Positions 7,980-17,120 of a stretch of DNA of 64,000 nucleotides are shown one piece after another. The stretch spans positions 158,348 through 222,347 of the forward strand of contig JAHDWA010000011.1 of the NCBI GenBank assembly GCA_023382535.1. The letters are read 5' to 3'. The notes beneath the pieces are model-generated. The model ran no database searches, was not told where the DNA came from, and worked only from the letters and a program-made list of their open reading frames with translations. How positions within the stretch are numbered: position 1 is the stretch's first letter; every line of letters begins with the position of its first letter. The position numbers were made by a program, and so were the translations under genes. This DNA is from Anaerolineae bacterium. Lineage in GTDB: Bacteria > Chloroflexota > Anaerolineae > 4572-78 > J111.

Positions 7980-10847
7980 CTACTTATGTCGTTTGCGCCG
8001 GAAGAGCCAGGCCCTTCCCAGGCCCCCTGCTATCGCTAATAGCAGTAATCCTACCCCCACTTCCCTAAACCCAACCTGGGCTTCTCTAAAACCTGTTTCC
8101 GGCAAGAAAGTTACCGGCGGCAGAACGACAGGGAGAGTTGCAGGGGCAGCGGCAACAGGTATCGGGGTAGGAGTAGGAGTTTTTTCTTTGTCGCCATTGC
8201 CTTCACAGTCCTCACATGAGGATGATGATCGCGGGGTGAATGTAGGGGTGGGGGTGGGGGTAGAGGTAGGCGTAGGGGTAGGTGTAGGGGTAGGTGTAGG
8301 GGTACTAAAGAGTAAATTAGCACTGCTACTACAAGTTAACGGGACAGGACTGTTCAGGCGGCGAGCATTCCTGACGGTAGCGGCGAGATCGGTAGCGGTG
8401 ACCGCGGGCGGCAATTGATTAACTGTAAAGCTGAGGGTCAGGTTAACAGACGTATTCGGTGGGAGATCGCCTAAGGCAATGGTTAAATCATTCCAGGTAA
8501 TCACCCCTGTGGCCGTGATATCAGCCGCCGGCACAGCATTGAGGAAAGTTAAATGGGCGGCATTGAAACTCTCTCCCAAAGGCAGGGTGGTAATGGTCGT
8601 ACTGCCGGTGTTGGTGATGCTTAGATTGAAAGTAATTACCTGTCCACTGGTGATAGGGCCGCTGGCTGGAGCAATCAGGGTTTGAGTAATTTGCATGAGC
8701 GGAGTGATACTGCCGGTTGGGACAAAAATAGTGACCGCATCTCCTTGTAAGGGTAGAGACGGCGAACTGGCGCTGGCCCGGTTGACAATGATCGTGCTGG
8801 TATCGTTAACCGTAGCATCATAGGTAAGAGCACTCACGCTGAAGTCGTTAAGAGAGCCGGTATTCAGGCCACTTCCATCCAGCGGATAGGGTGAAATTCC
8901 AGGGTCATCGGTAACCGGCGAACCATCTTGGGTCGTGGTGTTGGGTATATAGGTTAAGGCGGCCGGCAGCGTATCTGAAATCGTTACACTGTTAAGGACA
9001 GTTGCCGAGTCATTGCTGTATTCTAACTCGAAGCGCACGTCGTCGCCCAGGCTGATGGAACCGCTGCAGTCCACATCGGTGAGGAGGCTGAAGGTTTTTT
9101 GCAGGGCCAGCGAGCGCAGCGGCACAATGTTTGTAGCGGCGTCAATCGAGGGAAGTGCCGGGGAAGCGCTGGCATCTTGGGCCCAGGCAGCGACAAAAGG
9201 TGTGCCATCGTCAGTATATAAAAAGGCGCCGGTCATGTCGCAGTCGTTCGGGTCGTTGATAGACATTTCCTGAAAAGGTAAAAGTGGATAGCCGATCCCC
9301 GGCCCTGGATAGGCATCGGCAACACCATCACCTGTGACATCTACTATGTCTGGCGTACCATCGTTGTTGCGATCAACAAAAAGGTTTGTCGCGCTGACAG
9401 CGGTGACGTATATTCGCGACTCACGGCCAGTACCGGAACTACAGCCGGGGGAGTCTTCATTACCAAATCCCATCCCAACCAATGTTTGGGTGGTGAGGTT
9501 AGCAATGGGGGCTAAATCGTAACCCGAGTCTTGAGTGTCGGCGGAATCCAGGGCCGCGATGCCGTAAAACTTCGGCCCATTGGAGGTGAAGCGCAGTCCT
9601 GTCGCTCCGCTCATATCAACGTCATCCGCATTATTGTCGTCGAAAGGAGGGGCAGTGGCGAGGTATCTAGCAGTACCCCCAGCGGGAATAGTAATGGTGG
9701 TTGTACTGGTTATGGATTGAATCGTGATGGGCAAAGGGTTAGGGTTGGGATTGTAGAGCCAAAAATCGCCGTCGGAAGCGCGCGGAGCCAAGTAATCATT
9801 GGTCCACTGCTCAAACGGAACCTCAGTAAAACCGCGTGCCTCATACCTGCTGTCGGGGTCGGAGGCGAAAAGATGCACCTGCACTGGAGCCGTGGCTTGT
9901 ACCTGGGCGCCCGGTCTAACGCCGCTCGGCACGCTGAGTTGTTCACCCATATTAAGTGTTCTTGTCAGTACAGGTGTGATACCGTCATTCAGATCTACAG
10001 TTACCGTGGTGCCATTCTCCACGGCCTGAACATTCAACCCAACCACCTGAAACTGACCTCGGCCCGCAGCCGTTCCTCTGGGTAAACCTTCGCCAATCGG
10101 AATAATATAGTTCTCGCCCCATCTATTCGTGGGGTATAGCTCCCAGGCGTCGGTGTACAGGATACCTGGGCCAGGCGGAGCCGTCCAAAAAGTAGCGCTG
10201 ACGGCAATGGCTCCCCCTACTGAGGTTAACGTGTCTCCACCGTCAAAAAAAATCGCCGGAGGCGTTCCCCGTCCTGCTGGTGTAGATGGGACGGTACTCC
10301 GGAGAGTTATAATTGTGCCTTTGGTTAGAATATCGCTGGCCGGTATGCCGAGAAGTTGAAATCCAGGAGCAAGGCCAGTCGTGTTATTGCTTGGATCTCC
10401 ATCTCCCCAAACCAGGGTCGTCGTCTGATTTGGAACGGTGAGATCACCCTCAAGCGTGTCCTCCCATTGGTCGTAATAAATGATGCTTCCGGCTTTATTG
10501 ACTGCAATTGAAATAGTTGTGAAAATAGACAGGGTGGAGGTTACAACAGGAGCGGTTGAGCCAGCGTCAAACTGGACAGCCATAGCCTCAGCGGCATAGG
10601 GAATAAAGAAGGTAAAAGCATCAATCCGCCCGCCCGTGGCATTGCCCTGGGCCACATGAATGACCTGGGCAGTTATGTCAGCCGCGCTGGCGGCAGTGCC
10701 ACCCGTATTGATAAACGGTAAAAACACCTGATTTCCGAGTTTTGGGTCGGGATCGTCGGCCTTGCTTTGCACAAGCAGCCAAAAACCGCTCAAAAATCCA
10801 ACCGCGATGCCAACAGCTAGCCAGTAGAAATACCTTTTTAATATCAT
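7980..10847 (-). CDS. LPETG-anchored DUF11 surface protein, 955 aa
   Basis: Residues 8-26 form the hydrophobic core of a signal sequence, followed by QSKADDP and GNQVFLPFI. About residues 50-620 form the module shared with the giant protein and the 924-aa protein (YYDQWED at 124-130, DAWELYPTNRWG, a YNPNPNP segment, a DxNxDGxxD-like calcium-type loop). DUF11-type domains follow (LALQKTFSLLTDVDCSG; LMQITQTLIAP). A Thr-Pro stalk of (TP)n precedes LPETG at 915-919, a hydrophobic helix and the basic tail RRKRHK. This is a textbook sorting signal. GGAGG lies 14 nt before the ATG, which is long. Likely a cell-surface stalk protein; binding partner unknown. It is a close paralogue of the next gene upstream. 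Confidence 0.85.
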   Translation of the reverse strand: MILKRYFYWLAVGIAVGFLSGFWLLVQSKADDPDPKLGNQVFLPFINTGGTAASAADITAQVIHVAQGNATGGRIDAFTFFIPYAAEAMAVQFDAGSTAPVVTSTLSIFTTISIAVNKAGSIIYYDQWEDTLEGDLTVPNQTTTLVWGDGDPSNNTTGLAPGFQLLGIPASDILTKGTIITLRSTVPSTPAGRGTPPAIFFDGGDTLTSVGGAIAVSATFWTAPPGPGILYTDAWELYPTNRWGENYIIPIGEGLPRGTAAGRGQFQVVGLNVQAVENGTTVTVDLNDGITPVLTRTLNMGEQLSVPSGVRPGAQVQATAPVQVHLFASDPDSRYEARGFTEVPFEQWTNDYLAPRASDGDFWLYNPNPNPLPITIQSITSTTTITIPAGGTARYLATAPPFDDNNADDVDMSGATGLRFTSNGPKFYGIAALDSADTQDSGYDLAPIANLTTQTLVGMGFGNEDSPGCSSGTGRESRIYVTAVSATNLFVDRNNDGTPDIVDVTGDGVADAYPGPGIGYPLLPFQEMSINDPNDCDMTGAFLYTDDGTPFVAAWAQDASASPALPSIDAATNIVPLRSLALQKTFSLLTDVDCSGSISLGDDVRFELEYSNDSATVLNSVTISDTLPAALTYIPNTTTQDGSPVTDDPGISPYPLDGSGLNTGSLNDFSVSALTYDATVNDTSTIIVNRASASSPSLPLQGDAVTIFVPTGSITPLMQITQTLIAPASGPITSGQVITFNLSITNTGSTTITTLPLGESFNAAHLTFLNAVPAADITATGVITWNDLTIALGDLPPNTSVNLTLSFTVNQLPPAVTATDLAATVRNARRLNSPVPLTCSSSANLLFSTPTPTPTPTPTPTSTPTPTPTFTPRSSSSCEDCEGNGDKEKTPTPTPIPVAAAPATLPVVLPPVTFLPETGFREAQVGFREVGVGLLLLAIAGGLGRAWLFRRKRHK

Positions 10848-11216
10848 TATTCTGTTACCCGCCTCCTTAAGATATGATGATCAAGTCCAAGCTCACTTCG
10901 TCTGTCCAAGGCTTCTTCCAGCAAGGCAGACAAAACTCAACCCATTATACCTAATGATTCTCGTTCCACCGTCTCATCCCAGACGGTTAACCCTTCATTA
11001 GGCATTCAGGTGCTATAGCATTTACACGTATTTAGCTGACAAAGGTGCGTTTGGCTGGAGTGGGAACGCCTGAGCGTGTTGAACACTCTCCCGGCAAAAT
11101 GTATTGGCTCAGAAAAAGTAACCAATTTTAATTCTGTTAATACGGACTGTCAAAAAACCACAAGAATTCGTGAAGTTTTTAACACTGTTAAGTGTTAGAT
11201 TTACCAAATTTTTAAA
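10848..11216. other. 369-bp AT-rich intergenic gap between paralogous surface genes
   Basis: No gene or strong hairpin seen. The segment is clearly more AT-rich than its neighbours (for example around 11100-11215). It contains TCTCGTTCCACC (about 10962) and GGAGTGGGAACGCC (about 11057), which resemble the TTCCCA/TGGGAA family of intergenic repeats but do not form a long stem. It should contain the end of the 924-aa transcript and possibly a promoter for the 955-aa gene. Confidence 0.5.
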
Positions 11217-13991
11217 TTACCGCCGCTTCTTGCCCAAGTAACGTCCTACTGCCACGATAGCTCCCAAGATTAACAACACTCTCCCGCCTATAGAGATCCA
11301 TTTGTCAGAAAAGGCTTCCCGTGCACCTGTTTCCGGCAAAAAGGTGACTGGAAGAGTGGGAGCCGGAACCTGGGACACATTGGCGACAGGAGTAGCCTGG
11401 GGGATTGGCGTGGAGGGAGGGGGCGGCGGCGGCGGATTATCAGGTGTTTTGGTTGAAGTAGGGGTAGGTGTAGGGGTAGGCGTGACCGTAGGGGCTTCCC
11501 CGGGCTGAGTGCTGACCAGAGCTGTGGCGCTGCAATTTGGTAAAATTGTTCCGTCGCTAAGTTCACCCCCTGAGCCAATAGCCTCGCTTCTAATATTAGT
11601 GACGGAGGGTGGCAGATCGTCCTTAACCCTAAACCTGATTGTCAGACTAAGCGCGGCGCCAGGCTCTATATCGCCCAGCACATCAGTTAAATCGTCCCAG
11701 TCGAGTTGTCCCGGGCTAACATCATCAACTCCAGGGGTGGCATTCCGAAAGGCTAAGTACGCGGGGTTAAAGGTGTAGCGCAGGGGAAAATGGGTAATAG
11801 TGATGCCGCTGGTATTGGTGATAGCCAGGTTGAAAGTAACCGGCTCTCCGTTGGAAGCAATGCCATCCGCTGGATCAGTCAGAGTTTGGGTAATTCGATA
11901 GAGCGGGGGTTGGGCCTGCCTGGCGGTGAAGATGGCAACCGAGTCTTGAAGGACCAGTTCATCCGAACGTACACTGGCTTGGTTAACAATATCCACGCCA
12001 TCCTGCTGAATAGTTACCTGAAAAGTAAAGACACCAGTACCCAAGTCGCTAACGTCACCCACATTATAACCCCCTTCGTCCAGGATAAAGGGGCTGCCGC
12101 TACTATTATCTGGAAGAGGACTACTATTAAAAAAAAGGGTGTTAGGGATATAAGAGACAGACGGGGGCAAGTTATCCACAATAACCACGTTGCGAATAGG
12201 TCTCACCGTTTGATTGAAATACTGCAATTTAAATTGGACAGTATCGCCGATGTTTACGGTGCCATTACAATCAATATCATTACTCACTCGAAAAGTCTTC
12301 TGGATGAGTAATGAAGGCAGCGGTACAATTCCTGTGCCGGCATCAATCGAGGGCAGAGCAGGGGGAGCATTTTGCCGTTGCCCCCAAATGGCCGCAAAGG
12401 GCGTATCATCATCGGTAAAGAGAAAGGCGTTCGTCATGTCGTTGTCAGTAGGATCGGCAATGGGTTGTTCCTGCAAAGGGCTAATGGTAAAACTGTCGTC
12501 CACGTTGGGATCGAAGCCATCATTCTCGTAGTCCACAAAGACAGTAGTGTTCCTAGCTGCGGTTACATACACCGGTGACTCGTTCCCGTTAGGAGGTATA
12601 TTCACATTACCCAGCCCTAAACCAACCAGAGCCTGGGTAGCCAGCCGGTTGAATGGCAGAACCGCGTATCCCCAATCCTGTGCGTCCAATTCATCATATG
12701 CCCCTACAACATAAAAAGGCCGTTGATCGGGAGAAGTAAAGCGGACGCCAGTCGCTTGACTTAAACCCACTGCTTCAGTGGAATACCGTCTGGTACTATT
12801 GGAGGGAATAGTAATCGTGGTAGTGGCGGTAATAGATGTCTCGACCGTCACCGTCAAGGTGCCTTTCGAATCTATATCAGGATTGTAAAGCCAATAATCT
12901 CCATCAGAACTGCGGGGACTCAGATAATCGTTCGTCAACTGATCCTCTGGAACCATGGTAAAGCCGCGCATCTCATACCGGCTGGCGGGATTAGCGGAGA
13001 CCACATGAACCTGGACCGGAGCCGAGGAATTGACTGTTGCCCCGACCAGGACACTTTCCGGGCCAATCCCTACCTCAGTACCTAACTTGGTCCACTGCTC
13101 GCCCTCGTTGAGTATCCTTGTCTCCTCAAAGATACCATCAGCATCCAGATCAAGCTGAACGGTTGTATTATCTTCAGCCGCCTGGACATTAAGGCCGACC
13201 ACTTCGAAGCCCGGTCGTTGATTAGGCCCACTGCCCGCCAAATCCTCGCCAATGGGAATCCGGTAGAGAGTTCCCCAGCGATTGGTCGGATACAGTTCCC
13301 AGGCATCGGCAAAGAGAGGCCCAGGACCAGGCAGGGCCGGCCAAAAGGTTATGCTAACGGCAACCGCCCCACCTTCCGAGGTTAGCACATCACCCCCATC
13401 ATAAAACAAAACACTTGGATCGCGGGGGAGGATAACGTTGTTACGAAGGATAATAACGTCGTCATTGGGAAAAGCCGCATTGGCCAGGAGGTCTCTGGTA
13501 AAGCCGGGCGGGATACCATTAGCCGGATTATCATCGCCCCAAATCTCGGTACTGGACTGAGTGGGTTGGGTGAGATTTGCTTCCAGGCCATCTTCCCAAT
13601 GATCGTAGAAAATAATACTCCCTTCTCGATCAACGGCGATGGAAGTAATCGTTTCAATGGGATGGTTGATCAAAGAGGGTGGGCGCGGGGGTGGGACGTT
13701 ATCCGACAGGCCGGTTTCAAACTGGTCGTCAAGAATATCGGTCGGAAAGGGGATGAAGAAGGTAAAATTATCAATTCTTCCCCCCGTTGAATTGACCTGG
13801 GCAGACGGAATGGATCTGGCCGTTATACTCTGGGCATTCGTGGCATTACCCTCTATCCTGATGAATGGTAAAAATACCTGATTTCCGGGTTTAGAGTTAG
13901 GATCGTCGGCATTGCTTTGACCCAGCCACCATAAGCTACTTATCCCTCCCAAGATAGCAGCCCCTATGACCAGGCGAATATACTTTTTCAT
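11217..13991 (-). CDS. LPETG-anchored DUF11 surface protein, 924 aa
   Basis: Same architecture as the 955-aa neighbour: signal sequence (about 5-26), QSNADDP and GNQVFLPFI, a shared module with IIFYDHWEDGLE, DAWELYPTNRWG and LYNPDIDSK, then DUF11-type domains (LLIQKTFRVSNDIDCNG), a Thr-Pro stalk with a run of prolines, LPETG at 885-889, a hydrophobic helix and tail GKKRR. GAGG lies 5 nt before ATG. The two proteins look like an old tandem duplication. It is the first gene of the minus-strand surface island and diverges from uvrC, so a promoter should lie in 13992-14203. Function in adhesion or surface-layer building is an inference from domains only. Confidence 0.85.
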   Translation of the reverse strand: MKKYIRLVIGAAILGGISSLWWLGQSNADDPNSKPGNQVFLPFIRIEGNATNAQSITARSIPSAQVNSTGGRIDNFTFFIPFPTDILDDQFETGLSDNVPPPRPPSLINHPIETITSIAVDREGSIIFYDHWEDGLEANLTQPTQSSTEIWGDDNPANGIPPGFTRDLLANAAFPNDDVIILRNNVILPRDPSVLFYDGGDVLTSEGGAVAVSITFWPALPGPGPLFADAWELYPTNRWGTLYRIPIGEDLAGSGPNQRPGFEVVGLNVQAAEDNTTVQLDLDADGIFEETRILNEGEQWTKLGTEVGIGPESVLVGATVNSSAPVQVHVVSANPASRYEMRGFTMVPEDQLTNDYLSPRSSDGDYWLYNPDIDSKGTLTVTVETSITATTTITIPSNSTRRYSTEAVGLSQATGVRFTSPDQRPFYVVGAYDELDAQDWGYAVLPFNRLATQALVGLGLGNVNIPPNGNESPVYVTAARNTTVFVDYENDGFDPNVDDSFTISPLQEQPIADPTDNDMTNAFLFTDDDTPFAAIWGQRQNAPPALPSIDAGTGIVPLPSLLIQKTFRVSNDIDCNGTVNIGDTVQFKLQYFNQTVRPIRNVVIVDNLPPSVSYIPNTLFFNSSPLPDNSSGSPFILDEGGYNVGDVSDLGTGVFTFQVTIQQDGVDIVNQASVRSDELVLQDSVAIFTARQAQPPLYRITQTLTDPADGIASNGEPVTFNLAITNTSGITITHFPLRYTFNPAYLAFRNATPGVDDVSPGQLDWDDLTDVLGDIEPGAALSLTIRFRVKDDLPPSVTNIRSEAIGSGGELSDGTILPNCSATALVSTQPGEAPTVTPTPTPTPTSTKTPDNPPPPPPPSTPIPQATPVANVSQVPAPTLPVTFLPETGAREAFSDKWISIGGRVLLILGAIVAVGRYLGKKRR

Positions 13992-14203
13992 AACCGCCTC
14001 ATTTCGGCTGGCGCACCCACAGCCGTGTTGTTGAGGGCTTAAAAGAACACACCTCGTTAGATTAAGCCTGCTGACAAACTGGATTCCGCGTAAAGATTAC
14101 GTAAATATTCCCCTCTACAGTATAAGGATTGTCAGGGTCTACTAGTATGGTAAATTGGTACCAACATGCCGGTCCGTTAGATTTGTGGTAAAATATTCTG
14201 GCT

Positions 14204-16072
14204 ATGGCCTCAGACGCAATTGAACAAATCCTAAAAAACCTGCCGGGCAAACCGGGTGTTTACCTGCACAAAAATGCGCAGGGTAAAGTCATTTATGTCG
14301 GCAAAGCGGTTAACTTAAAGAACCGGGTTCGCTCCTATTTTCATAAATCGGCCGCGTTCAGCAGCCCTAAAACGCGGCGGCTGGTGGAAGAGATTGCCGA
14401 TATTGAATTTATCGTGGCCGAAAGTGAACTGGAAGCGCTGCTGCTGGAAAACACGCTCATAAAAAAACATCAGCCTCGCTACAATGTCCGGCTCAAGGAC
14501 GACAAGCGCTATCCTTACATCAAAGTTCACTGGCAAGACCCTTTTCCGCGAGTTACGACCACGCGCCGCCTGCTGAATGACGGAGCGCGCTATTTTGGGC
14601 CGTACACCGCTGCCTGGGCCGCTTACCAAACTCTCGACCTGGTCCGGAAAATCTTCCCGTATTTGACCTGCACTCGAGATATTGACGGCAAAGACGAGCG
14701 GGCCTGCCTTTACTATCATATTGGCCGCTGCGCCGCACCCTGCATTGGCGCAGTCAATCAGGCCGAATATCGCCAGATCATTGATAATTTGTGTGACTTT
14801 TTGGGTGGCAACACGGAGCCGGTTGTGCTGGAGTTGCGCCGTCAGATGGAAGCAGCCTCAGAGGCGCTGGATTTTGAGCGGGCGGCTCAACTGCGGGACC
14901 AAATCCGAGCGATTGACCAGATTGTGGAAAAACAGAAGGTTGTAAACGCCGATACCTTGGATGAGGATGTTATCGCCTTTGCCCGGGCCAATGGCGATGC
15001 CTGTGTGCAAATTTTCTTTATCCGGGGAGGTAAATTAGTAGGGCGAGATTACTTTATCTTGGAAGGTGCTGCCGACGAGGCCAATGCTGAACTTACGACC
15101 TCGTTCCTGAAACAATTCTATGATCAGGCGACCACCATCCCCCCGGAGATTTTGCTGCCGGAAGAAGTGGATGAATTAATGATAATCCGGGATTGGCTAA
15201 AAAGCAAACGCGGCGCCGATGTTACCCTTAAAGTTCCGCGTCAGGGCCAGCAGAAAGAACTCTTAGAAATGGTGGCCCAAAATGCTGCCGAAACCCTGGC
15301 CCACCTGCGCGCTCGCTGGGCTGCCGACGAGAGCAAGCAAACCGAGGGGTTGGCCGAATTGCAGCAGGCCCTCGACCTGCCGGAGCCGCCCCTGCGCATT
15401 GAGTGCTACGATATCAGCACCTTGCAGGGGACCAACACTGTCGGCTCGATGGTAGTCTTCAACAAGGGCGTGCCGCGCAAAAGCGATTATCGCCGCTTTA
15501 AGATTCAAAACGTCAAGGGCCAGGATGATTTTGCCAGTATGCAGGAAATGCTACGCCGCCGCTTCAAACGCATGGCCGATGACGGCTATCGCGCCCAGAG
15601 GCTCGCAGGGGGCGAATTGACCGCAGATGAAAACTCGTGGGGCCTTATCCCCGATTTAATCATCATTGATGGCGGCAAGGGCCAACTGAACGCGGCCCTG
15701 GAAGTGCTGAACGAATTTGAACTGCGTGATGCCGTAGCCATCATCGGTCTGGCGAAACGTGAGGAGGAAATCTTTTTGCCGGGTATTTCCGACCCGGTCA
15801 TTTTGCCGCGCAATTCTCAGGCGCTTTTCTTGATCCAGCGTGTTCGAGATGAGGCCCACCGCTTTGGCCTGACCTATCACCGCCAGTTGCGCGGCAAAAG
15901 CGCCGTTCACTCTGGCCTCGATGAGATTGAGGGCATCGGACCCAAACGCCGCCGAGCATTGCTCAAAAAGTTTGGCTCGCTCGAAGCCATTCGCCAGGCC
16001 AGTGTGGAGGAACTGTTAACAGTGCCGGGAATGACTCGCTCCGTAGCTGAGAAATTAAAAGAAGATTTATAG
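14204..16072 (+). CDS. uvrC: UvrABC excinuclease subunit C
   Basis: 622 residues, normal for UvrC. It makes the 3' and 5' incisions around a DNA lesion after UvrB loading. The GIY-YIG nuclease is at the N-terminus (GVY 18-20, YVG 31-33). Then come the Cys-bearing middle region with a CLYYHIGRCAAPC motif, the UVR domain that binds UvrB (about 205-240), the RNase H-like 5' nuclease domain (IECYDIS, KGQDDFASM, IIDGGKGQL) and a tandem helix-hairpin-helix (IEGIGPKRRRALLKKFGS). No good ribosome-binding site precedes ATG. TAAAAT at 14189-14194 is so close that the transcript may be leaderless; this is an inference. Monocistronic, with a hairpin after the stop. Confidence 0.97.
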   Translation: MASDAIEQILKNLPGKPGVYLHKNAQGKVIYVGKAVNLKNRVRSYFHKSAAFSSPKTRRLVEEIADIEFIVAESELEALLLENTLIKKHQPRYNVRLKDDKRYPYIKVHWQDPFPRVTTTRRLLNDGARYFGPYTAAWAAYQTLDLVRKIFPYLTCTRDIDGKDERACLYYHIGRCAAPCIGAVNQAEYRQIIDNLCDFLGGNTEPVVLELRRQMEAASEALDFERAAQLRDQIRAIDQIVEKQKVVNADTLDEDVIAFARANGDACVQIFFIRGGKLVGRDYFILEGAADEANAELTTSFLKQFYDQATTIPPEILLPEEVDELMIIRDWLKSKRGADVTLKVPRQGQQKELLEMVAQNAAETLAHLRARWAADESKQTEGLAELQQALDLPEPPLRIECYDISTLQGTNTVGSMVVFNKGVPRKSDYRRFKIQNVKGQDDFASMQEMLRRRFKRMADDGYRAQRLAGGELTADENSWGLIPDLIIIDGGKGQLNAALEVLNEFELRDAVAIIGLAKREEEIFLPGISDPVILPRNSQALFLIQRVRDEAHRFGLTYHRQLRGKSAVHSGLDEIEGIGPKRRRALLKKFGSLEAIRQASVEELLTVPGMTRSVAEKLKEDL

Positions 16073-16076
16073 GTCG

Positions 16077-16117
16077 GGAGTAGGGGGTAAGTTAAAAATC
16101 TCTCTACTCCCTACTCC
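16077..16117 (+). terminator. Hairpin after uvrC
   Basis: GGAGTAGGG (16077-16085) pairs with CCCTACTCC (16109-16117); the loop is 23 nt and the stem starts 5 nt after the uvrC stop. A T-poor tail (TCTCTTT) follows, so it may be a weak terminator or a repeat element rather than a classic intrinsic terminator. Confidence 0.5.
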
Positions 16118-16131
16118 TCTCTTTAAGGCCA

Positions 16132-16160
16132 TTGCCAAGCATCGGCGAGTGTGGTAAGAT
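16132..16160 (+). promoter_or_regulatory. Predicted promoter of tpiA
   Basis: TTGCCA (16132-16137), a 17-nt spacer and TAAGAT (16155-16160) match a housekeeping promoter at 8 of 12 positions. A stretch of GGTAGCA-type iterations (about 16160-16240) lies between it and the tpiA ribosome-binding site. Confidence 0.5.
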
Positions 16161-16265
16161 AGAAGCAAGGTAGCAAGTAACAGGTAGAGGTAGCACCAGA
16201 ACAAGTGTTACTTTAGCGACTTTGCTACCCTGCTACATGCTTAAATCTAATAAGGAGATAGTTCC

Positions 16266-17036
16266 ATGATGCGAACACCGATTATTGCCGGAAATTGGAA
16301 AATGCACAAGACTCTGGCCGAGGCGGTGCAGTTGGCCCACGAAATTCGCGAGGCTGTGGCCGACATCCATGGGGTGGACATTGTTCTCTGTCCACCCTTT
16401 ACGGCGTTGGGCGGAGTCGAGGGAGTGATTGCTGCGAGTAAGCTTGGTTTGGGGGCGCAAAATATGTATTGGGAGGAGCTAGGGGCGTTCACCGGCGAAA
16501 TTTCACCGCTGATGCTGGACGGATTGTGCGACTATGTGATTCTGGGCCACTCCGAACGCCGCCAATTTTTTGGCGAAACGGATGAAGGAGTCAACAAAAA
16601 GACCAAGGCCGCCCTGGCCCATCACCTGATCCCCATTGTCTGTGTAGGCGAGAATCTGGCCCAAAATGAGGCCGGCGAAACAGCCGCCGTGGTCGGGGGG
16701 CAGGTCAAAGCGGCCTTTGCCGGCCTCACCGCCGAGGAGGCAGTCAAAGTTATTGTCGCTTATGAGCCAATCTGGGCCATTGGCACCGGCAAAAACGCCG
16801 ACCCGGCGACGGCCAACAGCATTATCGGCCTCAGCATTCGCGGGGCCATCGCTGACATGTACGGCGAAGAAGTCGCCCAACAGGTACGGGTCCAGTACGG
16901 CGGCAGTGTCAAGCCCGACAACATCGAAGCCTACATGTCCCAACCTGATATTGACGGCGCTCTGGTCGGCGGGGCCAGCCTGAAAACAGACAGTTTTGTC
17001 GCCCTGGTCAAAGGCGCGCTGGTGAAAGTGCGTTAA
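16266..17036 (+). CDS. tpiA: Triosephosphate isomerase
   Basis: 256 residues, the usual length. It interconverts dihydroxyacetone phosphate and glyceraldehyde 3-phosphate in glycolysis and gluconeogenesis. All catalytic residues are visible: N10 and K12 in GNWKM, H95 in ILGHSERR, E167 in AYEPIWAIGTG, the flexible loop 6, and the phosphate-binding GG near VGGASL. AAGGAG lies 8 nt before ATGATG; either Met could start. It is alone with its own promoter and a following inverted repeat, not in the gap-pgk-tpi operon common elsewhere. Confidence 0.97.
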   Translation: MMRTPIIAGNWKMHKTLAEAVQLAHEIREAVADIHGVDIVLCPPFTALGGVEGVIAASKLGLGAQNMYWEELGAFTGEISPLMLDGLCDYVILGHSERRQFFGETDEGVNKKTKAALAHHLIPIVCVGENLAQNEAGETAAVVGGQVKAAFAGLTAEEAVKVIVAYEPIWAIGTGKNADPATANSIIGLSIRGAIADMYGEEVAQQVRVQYGGSVKPDNIEAYMSQPDIDGALVGGASLKTDSFVALVKGALVKVR

Positions 17037-17040
17037 AAGT

Positions 17041-17085
17041 TTACCCTGGTTCCCAAACTGACGCAAAGCGTGGGAACCAGGGTAA
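17041..17085. terminator. Perfect 15-bp inverted repeat after tpiA
   Basis: TTACCCTGGTTCCCA (17041-17055) pairs exactly with TGGGAACCAGGGTAA (17071-17085) around a 15-nt loop, beginning 5 nt after the tpiA stop. The tail CTTTC is T-poor. It may act as a terminator. The CTGGTTCCCA arm belongs to the intergenic repeat families noted elsewhere in the window. Confidence 0.7.
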
Positions 17086-17120
17086 CTTTCGACGTTCTAA
17101 CGTTCAACGTTCCAACTCTC

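Noticed and set aside
14062..14250. Minus-strand 62-aa frame between uvrC and the 924-aa gene
   Set aside because: It overlaps the uvrC start, has no ribosome-binding site and no recognisable features.
17070..17120. GTG start for the HExxH membrane protein
   Set aside because: It lies inside the tpiA hairpin; ATG 17121 gives a start just ahead of the first membrane helix.
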